A DNA stretch of 64,000 nt from an uncultured Clostridia bacterium (lineage in GTDB: Bacteria; Bacillota; Clostridia; TANB77; CAG-465): assembly GCA_944388585.1 (NCBI GenBank), contig CALXJI010000002.1, positions 221,758 to 285,757 on the forward strand. Reading direction: 5' to 3'. The translations under genes were made by a program, and so were the position numbers. Each line of letters begins with the position of its first letter. Within the stretch, counting starts at the first letter, position 1. Positions 44,862 to 53,899 of the stretch are shown piece by piece. The notes beneath the pieces were generated by a model, which saw only the letters and a program-made list of their open reading frames with translations, was not told where the DNA came from and ran no database searches.

Positions 44862-45176
44862 TTACTCCTCTATTTCCATACTTAAATAATCTGTTACACG
44901 TCTACATTTTGTTTTATTTATATATTCTATTATAGCTTTTTCTATATCATCTTTTTTACTTATTTTCTCTTCAATATATTCTATACTAGGAAGTCTACTT
45001 TGAATAAGTTTTGGAAGCTCATTATCCATTACTTTTATATTAATTAAAAATGTAACAGGATATCCTTCATCTATAACTTTATCTATATTTTCACCAATTA
45101 ATCTAGAATAATACACATCGTTAATTTTATCTACCTCAAGAAACTCTATATCTTTCCAAAAAACTTTAAATTTCAT
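44862..45176 (-). CDS. HipS-like small protein (partner of the intact kinase)
   Basis: A 104-residue member of the small family also seen at 41871 and 43315. It has G-Y-P-V-T-F-L, D-N-E-L-P-x2-I-x2-R-L and the tail R-R-V-T-D-Y-L-S-M. The start at ATG 45176 is preceded by AGGAGG seven bases away; the frame itself extends 12 codons into the kinase gene. It is directly downstream of the kinase, so one transcript encodes both. Kinship to HipS or the HipA N-subdomain is inferred from pattern and context. Confidence 0.6.
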   Translation of the reverse strand: MKFKVFWKDIEFLEVDKINDVYYSRLIGENIDKVIDEGYPVTFLINIKVMDNELPKLIQSRLPSIEYIEEKISKKDDIEKAIIEYINKTKCRRVTDYLSMEIEE

Positions 45177-45195
45177 ACCGAACCTCCTATTATAT

Positions 45196-46197
45196 TTATT
45201 TATAATATTCATCTATCGTCTTTCCTATCATGCTTTTTCTTTCCATATAGTTTCCAACTAAAAATTCTTTATACAGCTGAGGAAGTTTTGTACCTATTCT
45301 CTTTTCTACATTATTTATTGCAAGAGCCATATTTAAATTATCATAGCAAGCTTGAGTAAAATCTTCTATATCTTCATCTAAATCCATGCAGAATTCTAGA
45401 AGTGCCCCAGTTGGATTATTTTTATTTCGCCTTTTAGATTCATCTGACATCTCATTTTCTGGAACTGTTGCAAATACATTTTGTAAATTAGCTGTTAATT
45501 TTGCTTGCATAAAATCATTTGTACATTCTTCCATTTTTTCTTTTGGTTCTTCAACTCCACAAGATAGCTCATTATCATATAAAGGAGCAAGTCTAAATAC
45601 ATCTTTTCCTGTATTTTTATCTTTACCATAAATAAATGATATATTTTCAACATGACGATCAGAAGAACTTAAAAAGCAATCTAATACTTGCATTTTACAA
45701 AAATTCTTCATTACATTCTCTTGTATACTTTTATCTAGTCCCATACACTTACAATGATTACCTATCGCCTTAAATGCATCAGTTATATTGTAAGTACTCT
45801 CATAATACTCTACATCTTTTAATTGATCCATTAGCTCTCTTAATGACATCATAGATAGTCCTTTATTTTCAGGTGTATCTAATATATTATCTGAAAGTAC
45901 ACAATTCTTATCTCCTCTTTTTCCTATGTCATAATGTGCACATGGAAAATTTACTTGTTTTGCTAGCTCTTCAAAAACCAGCTCTTGATATGTTGTATAT
46001 AACACATTGTTTTTATTCATATATTCATTTCTAACTAATACCTTTTTATAATCAAAAAATATCCATTTTTTATCTCTTCTTGGTGTTCCTCTATCCTCAT
46101 CAAAAGTAGTAAGTTTAGGATTTTCACTCTCAAGTTTATCACAATCTATACGTCCAGATTCCTTATCTCTATATTCTAATAGTATTTTACTATCCAT
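45196..46197 (-). CDS. HipA-like kinase (HipT-like, active-site residues present)
   Basis: HipA-family kinases phosphorylate serines, in known toxins on aminoacyl-tRNA synthetases. The catalytic block reads FLSSSDRHVENISFIYGKDK then RLAPLYDNE: D180, N185 and D208 (counted from ATG 46197) are the expected catalytic and metal-binding residues. The N-terminal HipA subdomain of about 100 residues appears reduced, as in HipT. AGGTGG precedes the ATG. There is no hipB-like DNA-binding gene next to it. Toxin function is inference; members may also act in phage defence or signalling. Confidence 0.75.
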   Translation of the reverse strand: MDSKILLEYRDKESGRIDCDKLESENPKLTTFDEDRGTPRRDKKWIFFDYKKVLVRNEYMNKNNVLYTTYQELVFEELAKQVNFPCAHYDIGKRGDKNCVLSDNILDTPENKGLSMMSLRELMDQLKDVEYYESTYNITDAFKAIGNHCKCMGLDKSIQENVMKNFCKMQVLDCFLSSSDRHVENISFIYGKDKNTGKDVFRLAPLYDNELSCGVEEPKEKMEECTNDFMQAKLTANLQNVFATVPENEMSDESKRRNKNNPTGALLEFCMDLDEDIEDFTQACYDNLNMALAINNVEKRIGTKLPQLYKEFLVGNYMERKSMIGKTIDEYYK

Positions 46198-46233
46198 TTC
46201 AACCACCTATATTATATATACCATAAATGTACA

Positions 46234-46260
46234 AAAAAAGATAGCGAATTTGCTATCTTT
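46234..46260 (-). terminator. Terminator of the acpS-to-ferredoxin operon
   Basis: AAAGATAGC pairs with GCTATCTTT and seven T follow on the minus strand. Confidence 0.85.
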
Positions 46261-46266
46261 ATATAA

Positions 46267-46440
46267 TTATTGATCTTGTTCTGGTGCCTCAACTGGACAA
46301 ACACTTGCACATGTTCCACACTCAATACATTTTTCTTTATCTATTTCATATTTACCGTCACCCATAGAAATAGCTCCTACCGGACAGTTCATTTCACATG
46401 CTCCGCAAGCAATACATTTATCTGAAATTCTATATGCCAT
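46267..46440 (-). CDS. 2[4Fe-4S] ferredoxin
   Basis: A 57-residue clostridial-type ferredoxin with two complete cluster motifs, CIACGACEMNCPVG and CIECGTCASVCPVE. It carries low-potential electrons in anaerobic metabolism. Start at ATG 46440, preceded by AGGAGG; a GTG lies three codons earlier. It is the last gene of the operon that begins with acpS. Confidence 0.96.
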   Translation of the reverse strand: MAYRISDKCIACGACEMNCPVGAISMGDGKYEIDKEKCIECGTCASVCPVEAPEQDQ

Positions 46441-46460
46441 ATTTTTCACCTCCTAATAAT

Positions 46461-47333
46461 TTATTCAACTATTTCTTCTATATCTATTTCTTCACTCTCA
46501 TCAGCTTTTTCTTCTTTCTTAACATTTTTAGGTGTCCACTTTACATCTCCTGCTGGATAAGTTTCATATCTTTCCTCATCTTCATCTTCAAGTCCAAACC
46601 TAACTTTTACAGTTAAGTTTAAAATATCCACTGATGTAACTTTACCTTTTTCTTTTTCACCTTTTACTTTTACTAATTCTCCAACTTTTGGAAGCTTTTT
46701 CAAATTTTCTTTATATAATTCCTCTTCATACCTTAAGCAACACATCAATTTTCCACATGCTCCAGAAAGTTTTGACATATTAATCTGTAATCCTTGCTCT
46801 TTTGCCATTTTTATAGTTACAGGCTCAAAACTTTGAAGATGTGTTCTACAGCAAATTTCTTTTCCACACATTCCAAGTGTAGGATACTCCTTTGCTTCAT
46901 CTCTTGGTCCGATTTGTCTTAATTCAATTCTCGCTTTGTATTTAGAAGCAATTATCTTTACTAATTCCCTAAAATCAACTCTTTCTTCTGAGACAAAATA
47001 AATAGTAAGCTTAGTTCCATCTAAAGTATATTCAGCAGAAAGTAATTTCATATCTAAATCAAGTTTTTTGACCTGCTCTTTGCAAAAACTTAAAGCTTCT
47101 TTAGCTTTATCATCCATTAGCCTTTGATTTTCAAAGTCTTCTTCTGTTGCTAATCTTTTTACTTTCTCTAATTCTTCATTTTCTTCTAGTTCAAGTACTT
47201 TAGCAACAACACCTATTTCTTCACCTTTTTCTGTATCTACTACAACACTATCGGAAAGATTTATTGTTTCACCATCAAATGTATAATAAGAAAGTTTTCC
47301 TGTTTTTTTAAATCTTATTCCTACTTTCTTCAT
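46461..47333 (-). CDS. ricT: RicT (YaaT), PSP1-domain protein
   Basis: RicT is part of the RicA-RicF-RicT complex of Firmicutes, which holds 4Fe-4S clusters and promotes RNase Y-dependent mRNA maturation; it was first found as a sporulation gene. The PSP1 domain spans about 60-150, with GMCGKEICC and SGACGKLMCCLRYE carrying the conserved cysteines. At 290 residues it has normal length, with an acidic tail. It follows holB at 9 bases, the usual Firmicutes order. Confidence 0.93.
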   Translation of the reverse strand: MKKVGIRFKKTGKLSYYTFDGETINLSDSVVVDTEKGEEIGVVAKVLELEENEELEKVKRLATEEDFENQRLMDDKAKEALSFCKEQVKKLDLDMKLLSAEYTLDGTKLTIYFVSEERVDFRELVKIIASKYKARIELRQIGPRDEAKEYPTLGMCGKEICCRTHLQSFEPVTIKMAKEQGLQINMSKLSGACGKLMCCLRYEEELYKENLKKLPKVGELVKVKGEKEKGKVTSVDILNLTVKVRFGLEDEDEERYETYPAGDVKWTPKNVKKEEKADESEEIDIEEIVE

Positions 47334-47342
47334 TTTTTCCTC

Positions 47343-48173
47343 CTAAATGTTATCTATTAATCTTAGTAACATACTGTCTATTATTATATCATAATTTCCG
47401 TTAAATTTTAACCTGTTTTTTGCATTTTCTATTATTTTTATACAATTGTATTTGTCTCTTTTATATAGAATAAACTCTAAATAATCTAATAAATCATCAT
47501 CAAAGTTTACATTCGATACATATTTTAAGACTTCCAATATATCTTTACTACTTATAATTTCATACAACTTTTCTATATTTTTATATTTTTGTGTTAAATT
47601 ATTATTAATTATATTTAATGCTTTTCCTATAGATCCATCTATATATTCTAAAATATTATCATCTAAAGTAGTATTAAAAGTGCTTAATAAATAGTTATTA
47701 ACTATATTTTTTGATATTCCTTCAAATGGAATTTGATTAACCCTAGAAAGTATTGTTGCTAAAAATGAACTAGAATTTGATGCTACAAGTATTATAGTAA
47801 TATATCTTGGTGGCTCTTCTAATGTTTTTAAAAGTGTATTTTGAGCTGCTATATTTAACTGATGTGCATCATCTATTATATATACTTTTCTTTCTCCAGT
47901 AGCTGGGACTATATATATATCATCTATAAGTTCTTTTCTTATTTGTTCAACAAGTATATCTTTTTTATCTTCTCTTTTTCTAATCACTTTAAAATCTGGA
48001 TTATTATTTAAATTATTTGTATTCAATAAAACCTTAGCAAATTCACATGCAAATTTAAATTTTCCAATTCCTTCTTGGCCCAAAAAAAGATATGCATGAG
48101 AAATACTGTTCTTTTCAATATTTTTAGCTAAAATCTCTTTTTGTCTTTCATGTCCAACAATATTTTCAAACAT
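47343..48173 (-). CDS. holB: DNA polymerase III delta-prime subunit
   Basis: HolB is part of the clamp-loader complex. The N-terminal P-loop reads GQEGIGKFKF, followed by the sensor LLKTLEEPPRYITIIL region of the AAA+ clamp-loader fold; SRVNQIPFE carries the SRC-like motif. The first domain lacks the usual zinc-binding cysteines. The 276 residues are slightly short. It lies between lepB and ricT in a conserved cluster. Confidence 0.9.
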   Translation of the reverse strand: MFENIVGHERQKEILAKNIEKNSISHAYLFLGQEGIGKFKFACEFAKVLLNTNNLNNNPDFKVIRKREDKKDILVEQIRKELIDDIYIVPATGERKVYIIDDAHQLNIAAQNTLLKTLEEPPRYITIILVASNSSSFLATILSRVNQIPFEGISKNIVNNYLLSTFNTTLDDNILEYIDGSIGKALNIINNNLTQKYKNIEKLYEIISSKDILEVLKYVSNVNFDDDLLDYLEFILYKRDKYNCIKIIENAKNRLKFNGNYDIIIDSMLLRLIDNI

Positions 48174-48187
48174 ATCTTCTATCTCCT

Positions 48188-49006
48188 TTAATCTATTCCA
48201 CCAATTTTATTTAATGGCCATACTCTACACACAACACAACCATTTACTCTCTCTAACGGAACACATCCAAATGATCTAGAATCTAAACTAGAATCTCTAT
48301 TATCTCCCATTAAATATACTGTTCCTTCTGGTACAATAACATCTGAATATTTTTCTTCTTGTGGGGAAGTAACAGATGTTCTAATGTATGGCTCGTCTAA
48401 CTTTTCACCATTTCTATATACTGCTCCATCTTTTATCTCAATATGATCTCCTGCAACACCTATAACTCTTTTTATATAATTTACTTTATTTACATTCATA
48501 AATTTATATAAAAATTGAGTAAGTCCTGTATATTGCTCATATTGAGCTATAGGTAAATTATCTTCTGTATCAATATATAACTTATGTTCTATAGGTGCTT
48601 CAAATGTAACTATATCTCCATATTCCAAATCACTAAAAGTAAGCCATGGTCTTACAACTAATACTCTTTCTCCATCTATAACTGTAGGATACATAGATTG
48701 TTGTTTTACACCTGCTACAGAACCAATAAAATAATTTATATTTAAATATACTATATATGCAAGTACAAAACATAATACCCAATCCAAAACTTCTCTTAAT
48801 ATACTTCTTGTTTTAGCTTTTACTTTTTCTGCTTGATCTTTTTCTTGATAATCTAGCTCATCATAATATTCTTCACTATCTTTAACTATTTCGTCTTTTG
48901 GTTTTTCTTCTACTTTTGGATCTTCTTGTTTCTTTTCTCCCACTGACTCTACTTGATTTACATCATCAGTAGTCTTTTTTTCTAATTCTTCCTTGTTTTC
49001 ACTCAT
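48188..49006 (-). CDS. lepB: Signal peptidase I
   Basis: The enzyme removes signal peptides from exported proteins. One membrane segment (about 75-95) follows a long acidic cytoplasmic tail of about 65 residues (KKQEDPKVEEKPKDE), longer than in most homologues. The Ser-Lys dyad is seen in KQQSMYPTV and YIKRVIGVAGD; GDNRDSSLDSRSFG is the late box. AGGT precedes the ATG. Confidence 0.94.
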   Translation of the reverse strand: MSENKEELEKKTTDDVNQVESVGEKKQEDPKVEEKPKDEIVKDSEEYYDELDYQEKDQAEKVKAKTRSILREVLDWVLCFVLAYIVYLNINYFIGSVAGVKQQSMYPTVIDGERVLVVRPWLTFSDLEYGDIVTFEAPIEHKLYIDTEDNLPIAQYEQYTGLTQFLYKFMNVNKVNYIKRVIGVAGDHIEIKDGAVYRNGEKLDEPYIRTSVTSPQEEKYSDVIVPEGTVYLMGDNRDSSLDSRSFGCVPLERVNGCVVCRVWPLNKIGGID

Positions 49007-49047
49007 ATCTTTTGTTTACCTCCTATAACATATCTAAACATACATAA

Positions 49048-50967
49048 TTAGTGTATGTTAGCTCCATTTTCTAGTGTACCATTGTTATTATCTAATATTA
49101 ATAATTTTACCACATCTTTATCTCCCGCTGCAAGTAGCATTCCATTAGACTCTATACCACATAATTTTGCGGGTTTTAAATTAGTAACTACAACGACTTG
49201 CTTTCCTAGTAATTCTTCTTCTGTATAGTATGGTACAATTCCTGATACAATTGTTCTTGTAAACTTCTCTCCAACGTCTACTTGTAATTTATATAATTTT
49301 TTAGATTTTTCAACTCTTTCTACTTCTTTTATTTGTCCTACTTTTAATTCTACTTTATCTAACTCATCAATTGTAATTATATTTTTATTATCTTCATTTA
49401 CAGTTTCTTCTACTTTAAATAAATCTTGTGTCATTTCAATTCTTGGAAATAATATTTCTCCTTTTTTAACTTTTGTATCATCTTTTAACACTCCAAATTC
49501 TTTTGCTGTATCCCATGAAGTTTCCTCTTTAGATACTCCAATTTGATCAAATATTTTTTGAGGAGTATCTACAAAGCACATCTGTAGTGGTATTGCAATT
49601 ATTCTTATACACTCTACTAAATTATATAGTACTTGATTTAGTCTTTGTGTTTTTCCTTCTTTTGCAAGAATCCATGGTGTACTTAAATCTATATATTTAT
49701 TTGCCTTAGATACTAATTTCCATATTTCTTGAATAGCTTCATTTAGTTTTAAATTATCCATATACTTTTCAACATTTTCAACAGTTTTACTTGCTACATC
49801 TATTAAGTCTGCATCTATATCTTGTAATGGTAATTCCTCTTTTACAATAACACCATTATTATATTTTTCTACCATTGTAGTTACTCTACTAACTAAATTC
49901 CCTAAATCATTAGATAAATCTGAATTTGTTCTTTCAACAAACAATTCTTCTGAAAAATTTCCATCTTCACCAAAAGTAATTTCTTTCATTAAATAATACC
50001 TTAAAGCATCTACACTTGTTTTTTCTATATAAATTCTAGGATCTTTATAATTTCCAAATGATTTACTTATTTTATTTCCGTTAATTACAAGCCATCCATG
50101 ACCAAACACTTTTTTTGGTAAAGGTAAATCTAACGCCATTAATATTGCTGGCCATATTATGGCATGAAATCTAAATATTTCCTTTCCAACCAAATGCATA
50201 TCTGCAGGCCAATATTTTTCAAACATCTCATCATTTTCAGTTGTATATCCAAGCTTTGTTATATAGTTTGTTAATGCATCAAGCCAAACATAAACTGTAT
50301 GCTTAGGATCAAATGGAACTTTTATTCCCCAGTCTATAGTTGTTCTTGTCACACATAGATCATCTAGTCCTTTATCAAAAAAGTTTTTAAGCATCTCATT
50401 TTTTCTTTTTTCTGGCTCTAAAAATTCAGGATGTTCTTCATAATATTTTAATAATCTATCTTGATATTTAGATAATTTAAAGAAATAACTTTCTTCTTTT
50501 ACTTCCTTTACTTCTCTTCCACAATCAGGACATTTTCCATCAACAAGTTGAGTTGGTGTCCAAAACGATTCACATGGTGTACAATATAATCCTTTATATT
50601 CACCCTTATATATATCACCTTGTTCATAAAGTTTTTCAAATATTTTTTGAACAGCTTTAACATGATCCTCATCAGTTGTTCTCATATATTTATCATAACT
50701 TATTTTTAATATTTTCCACAAGTCTTTTGCTCTTATTACAAAATCATCTACATATTCTTTAGGAGTCATACCTTTAGCTTTCGCCTTTTCTTCAATTTTT
50801 TGCCCATGCTCATCAGTACCTGTCATAAAAAATACATCATAACCTCTTAATCTCTTATATCTTGCAAAAATATCTGCCATAATTGTACAATAACATGTTC
50901 CTACATGAAAATCCCCACTTGGATAATATATAGGTGTTGTTATGTAGTATTTCTTATTATTTTCCAT
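49048..50967 (-). CDS. metG: Methionyl-tRNA synthetase
   Basis: MetG charges tRNA-Met. The first signature reads PSGDFHVGTCY (HIGH-type), and the second is KISKSFGN. A zinc site is formed by CTPCE and CPDCG. The C-terminal EMAP/Trbp111-like tRNA-binding domain (VELKVGQIKEVERV and later NLKPAKLCGIESNGM) is fused, giving 639 residues as in Firmicutes. AGGAG precedes the ATG; acpS lies four bases upstream. Confidence 0.97.
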   Translation of the reverse strand: MENNKKYYITTPIYYPSGDFHVGTCYCTIMADIFARYKRLRGYDVFFMTGTDEHGQKIEEKAKAKGMTPKEYVDDFVIRAKDLWKILKISYDKYMRTTDEDHVKAVQKIFEKLYEQGDIYKGEYKGLYCTPCESFWTPTQLVDGKCPDCGREVKEVKEESYFFKLSKYQDRLLKYYEEHPEFLEPEKRKNEMLKNFFDKGLDDLCVTRTTIDWGIKVPFDPKHTVYVWLDALTNYITKLGYTTENDEMFEKYWPADMHLVGKEIFRFHAIIWPAILMALDLPLPKKVFGHGWLVINGNKISKSFGNYKDPRIYIEKTSVDALRYYLMKEITFGEDGNFSEELFVERTNSDLSNDLGNLVSRVTTMVEKYNNGVIVKEELPLQDIDADLIDVASKTVENVEKYMDNLKLNEAIQEIWKLVSKANKYIDLSTPWILAKEGKTQRLNQVLYNLVECIRIIAIPLQMCFVDTPQKIFDQIGVSKEETSWDTAKEFGVLKDDTKVKKGEILFPRIEMTQDLFKVEETVNEDNKNIITIDELDKVELKVGQIKEVERVEKSKKLYKLQVDVGEKFTRTIVSGIVPYYTEEELLGKQVVVVTNLKPAKLCGIESNGMLLAAGDKDVVKLLILDNNNGTLENGANIH

Positions 50968-50971
50968 CTTT

Positions 50972-51379
50972 TCACTCCTTTTCTATATTTGCAACTGCCA
51001 TAGCTATGGCATTTTCTCTTACATGAGAAATACTTAAATCTATTTTTATTTTATATTTTACAAAAATATCATCTAAAGTCTTATTAACCACATTTATATA
51101 TGGTCTACGTTTAAATTCTTCATCATTTAATACTTCAACATCCAAAAAAGAAGGTGAAAATTCTTCTTTAGTTAATACTTTAGATAGTGATTTATATATT
51201 GCCTCTTTAGCAGCAAATCTACCAGCATATCTTTGGTATCTAACTGTTTCATTACTAATTTGCTCAATATCTTTTACTTCTTCTTTTGTAAAAATATTTG
51301 TTTTAAAATTTTGATTGTTAGTAATAGCTTTTTTTACTCTATCAACTTCAATTATATCAGTTCCACAATAGACTTTCAT
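50972..51379 (-). CDS. acpS: Holo-[acyl-carrier-protein] synthase
   Basis: AcpS transfers phosphopantetheine from CoA to acyl carrier protein. The Mg-binding motifs are GTDIIEVDRV at the start and FAAKEAIYKSLSK in the middle. The best start is ATG 51379, seven bases after AAGGA; other ATGs at 51382 and 51394 are in frame. It is the first gene of the operon leading to metG, lepB, holB, ricT and ferredoxin. Confidence 0.94.
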   Translation of the reverse strand: MKVYCGTDIIEVDRVKKAITNNQNFKTNIFTKEEVKDIEQISNETVRYQRYAGRFAAKEAIYKSLSKVLTKEEFSPSFLDVEVLNDEEFKRRPYINVVNKTLDDIFVKYKIKIDLSISHVRENAIAMAVANIEKE

Positions 51380-51605
51380 CATATTTCCTTTCATATAAAA
51401 AATAGATATTTACACAATATATATTATACTTTTTTGCCTCTAAAGTCAATATTTTACGTAAAATTAGCAAAAATGTATTGATTATGAAATTAAGTAATGC
51501 TATAATATACATCTAATTTAATAAACAGCATATAATTAAATATATAATTGAGCAAAAGTAACAAATTTTATTTTTCAAAATTTGATTATTTTTTTATAAA
51601 AACTA

Positions 51606-51634
51606 TTGATTTTTGTATCAACTAGTGCTATAAT
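51606..51634 (+). promoter_or_regulatory. Promoter of tRNA-Pro
   Basis: TTGATT (51606-51611), 17 bases, TATAAT (51629-51634). Confidence 0.8.
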
Positions 51635-51651
51635 AATTTTCGTACACAAAT

Positions 51652-51727
51652 CGGGGTGTAGCGCAATTGGTAGCGCACGTGGTTTGGGACCATGGGGTTG
51701 CAGGTTCAAGTCCTGTCACTCCGACCA
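51652..51727 (+). tRNA. tRNA-Pro (anticodon UGG), integration site
   Basis: Acceptor CGGGGTG pairs with CACTCCG (one wobble); anticodon stem CGTGG/CCATG encloses loop TTTGGGA, anticodon TGG; T-loop is TTCAAGT. CCA is encoded. Its last 12 bases plus one form the attL core of the integrative element. Confidence 0.96.
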
Positions 51728-51728
51728 A
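51716..51728. repeat. attL core of the integrative element
   Basis: TCACTCCGACCAA, identical to 63924-63936. It is the 3' end of tRNA-Pro. Confidence 0.85.
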
Positions 51729-51730
51729 TT

Positions 51731-51757
51731 TTAGAGGTTTTTAACCTCTTTTTTTAT
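51731..51757 (+). terminator. Terminator after tRNA-Pro
   Basis: AGAGGTT pairs with AACCTCT and seven T follow. Confidence 0.85.
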
Positions 51758-51862
51758 TTTAAAATATTTTATAGTATTCTTTGGAAGTATTGATAATACT
51801 GGCTTTTTAGCTAGTATTATTTTTTTATAGCTTATTTTAGTTTATGTTATTTTTGTCAAACT

Positions 51863-52067
51863 ACTGACCAAATAACCGACAAAGATTTAAAAATTATAGC
51901 TTTGGTCAGTTCAAATAACTGACCACTACATACTCAACAGTTTTAGCGGTGTCTAGTTGTCAATAATAGTAAAACTGATTTGTTTTAATATATTCAATTA
52001 ACTGACCAAAACTCTTGAAAGCCTTGATATAAGCTAAACTCTCATAACTCAAATGTTGATCAGTTAA
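51863..52067. repeat. Cluster of ACTGACCA motifs near attL (possible recombinase arm sites)
   Basis: The motif A-A-C-T-G-A-C-C-A or close variants occurs at 51863-51870, inverted at 51903-51911, again at 51917-51925 (forming a perfect TGGTCAGTT-5-AACTGACCA palindrome), at 52000-52008 and in reduced form near 52058-52066. The stretch 51756-52114 holds no gene. Confidence 0.6.
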
Positions 52068-52114
52068 TATTTTAATATATATAATATAATAAAATATTAT
52101 TTTACAAAATGCTT

Positions 52115-53386
52115 TTATCTATAATAATCCATATTATTCTCATTTACTTTATCATCTTTTATTATATCTGCTTTAGATTCAATTACAGGTACATCATTAT
52201 CTATCAATAAATTATTAGAAGTGGGAGTTTGTAATAGATTTTTATTTATATAATATTGATTTACTTTTTCAAGCTCTGTTTCTTTATATTTATCAAATAC
52301 AGAGGTATATGTATTAAGTGTTATAGTAACATCAGTATGTCCCATTAGTTTTTGTAATACTACTGGAGTAACACCAGCTTCAATTGCTCTAGTTGCATAA
52401 GTGTGTCTTAAACTATGAGAAGACATATGTTCTATATTTAATTCTTTTAATATTTTAGATAGTGCCTTATTTACATTTTCAGCATCTGTATAGTTATTTT
52501 GTGAAGGCTTAAATAACAATTTGTCGTTATTGCCTTCTTGTAACTCACAATATTTCATCTGTTCTATAATGTAAGGATATAATGAGTCTGGAATAGGTAA
52601 GTACCTATTTCCAGATTGTGTTTTTGGAGATTTACTTATCTTTATATTACCATTACTATTACGTGTTAAAGTTTTATGCACATATATTTTTCTGTTCATC
52701 AAATCTATATCATGAATATCTAAAGCTAAACATTCACCTATTCTTAAGCCCATAAATAATTGAATTAAAAATTCATTTCTGTATGGACATTCTTTTAAAG
52801 TTTTATTCTGTAGATAATTTACAAACTTATTTTCTTCATCTAAAGTCATTGCTCTAACTACTTTTGGAGGTTTATTGCTTTTAGGTCTTATAACTTGAGA
52901 CATAGGGTTTCTAGTTATATATCCTCTATCAAAAGCATATTTAAATGCTTGTCTAAACTGTCCTATAACTTTTTTTATTGTAGAATCACTATAGTCTTTG
53001 TATGTATTGATAAATTTTTGTATTTCTTCTGCAGTAATTGTATCTATATTTTTATTTACTAAATTGCCTTTTGATATACTTTTTAATGTAGCTTGAACTC
53101 TTTGATATTGTGACTCAGATATCATATTTGTATCAAGCTTATTTTGAATTATAGTATTCATTAATTCCTTTAAAGGTATACCATTATGTTCAATATATAT
53201 TGGATTTTCTTTTTGAAACATAATTGATTGTAAATACTTTTTAGCTTTTTCTTCAGTATCAAAGCTTTTTGTTTTCTGTACTCTTTTTTGTGTTAATGAA
53301 TCATAATCATAATATTGTGCTATCCATTTATTTCTATTTTTTCTATAAAAAACACTACCCTCATTGCTACCTTTTTCTCTTGCCAT
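52115..53386 (-). CDS. Tyrosine recombinase (phage-type integrase)
   Basis: The enzyme integrates and excises the element. The N-terminal part has a DNA-binding region (RKNRNKWIAQYYDYD) and a SAM-like core-binding domain at about 70-165. The catalytic domain holds R in GLRIGECLALD, H-x2-R in HSLRHTYATRA, H in LMGHTDVTITLN and the nucleophile Y in NTYTSV. The tail of about 45 residues is polar. It reads toward the tRNA-Pro gene, leaving the possible arm sites between it and attL. Confidence 0.95.
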   Translation of the reverse strand: MAREKGSNEGSVFYRKNRNKWIAQYYDYDSLTQKRVQKTKSFDTEEKAKKYLQSIMFQKENPIYIEHNGIPLKELMNTIIQNKLDTNMISESQYQRVQATLKSISKGNLVNKNIDTITAEEIQKFINTYKDYSDSTIKKVIGQFRQAFKYAFDRGYITRNPMSQVIRPKSNKPPKVVRAMTLDEENKFVNYLQNKTLKECPYRNEFLIQLFMGLRIGECLALDIHDIDLMNRKIYVHKTLTRNSNGNIKISKSPKTQSGNRYLPIPDSLYPYIIEQMKYCELQEGNNDKLLFKPSQNNYTDAENVNKALSKILKELNIEHMSSHSLRHTYATRAIEAGVTPVVLQKLMGHTDVTITLNTYTSVFDKYKETELEKVNQYYINKNLLQTPTSNNLLIDNDVPVIESKADIIKDDKVNENNMDYYR

Positions 53387-53899
53387 ATATTTCTCCTTTC
53401 ATTAATCTATTACGTATTCGAATACATGTTGATTATAACTGAAAAAAAGAGAATTAAGCTCAAATGACAAATAATTTCTTATTTTATCTGATTTTGACAG
53501 AAAAAAACAGAAATTTAAAAAGTATAAAATTCATGAAAGCATTGATATTACTATAAAAAGAGAACTTGATTTTTTAATTTCACGTTCTATATAAATCATG
53601 AATTAAAATAACTATAAAAATAAGAAAAACCAAAAATAATATTTCTAAATTGCTTACTTAAATTTTTTATGATCTTTAAATATAAAGTACATAAAATTTC
53701 ATTTTATTATTTAATTGAATTAAACAAAAATAGTAATTCATTAAAGTCAGAAAAATTTGATGAAATAGAAGAAATATATAATTTTTTTAAAATTTTTAGT
53801 TTAATATAGTAATTATATATTTTTAATATTAATTTTACATAAAATATTGATTTTAACATTTTTTTATGTTAATATATAGTAACTAAAAGGAGCATTTTT
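53387..53899. other. Gene-free AT-rich stretch with one promoter
   Basis: No supported gene. A plus-strand promoter, TTGATT (53847-53852), 17 bases, TAATAT (53870-53875), serves the TPR gene. Confidence 0.6.
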
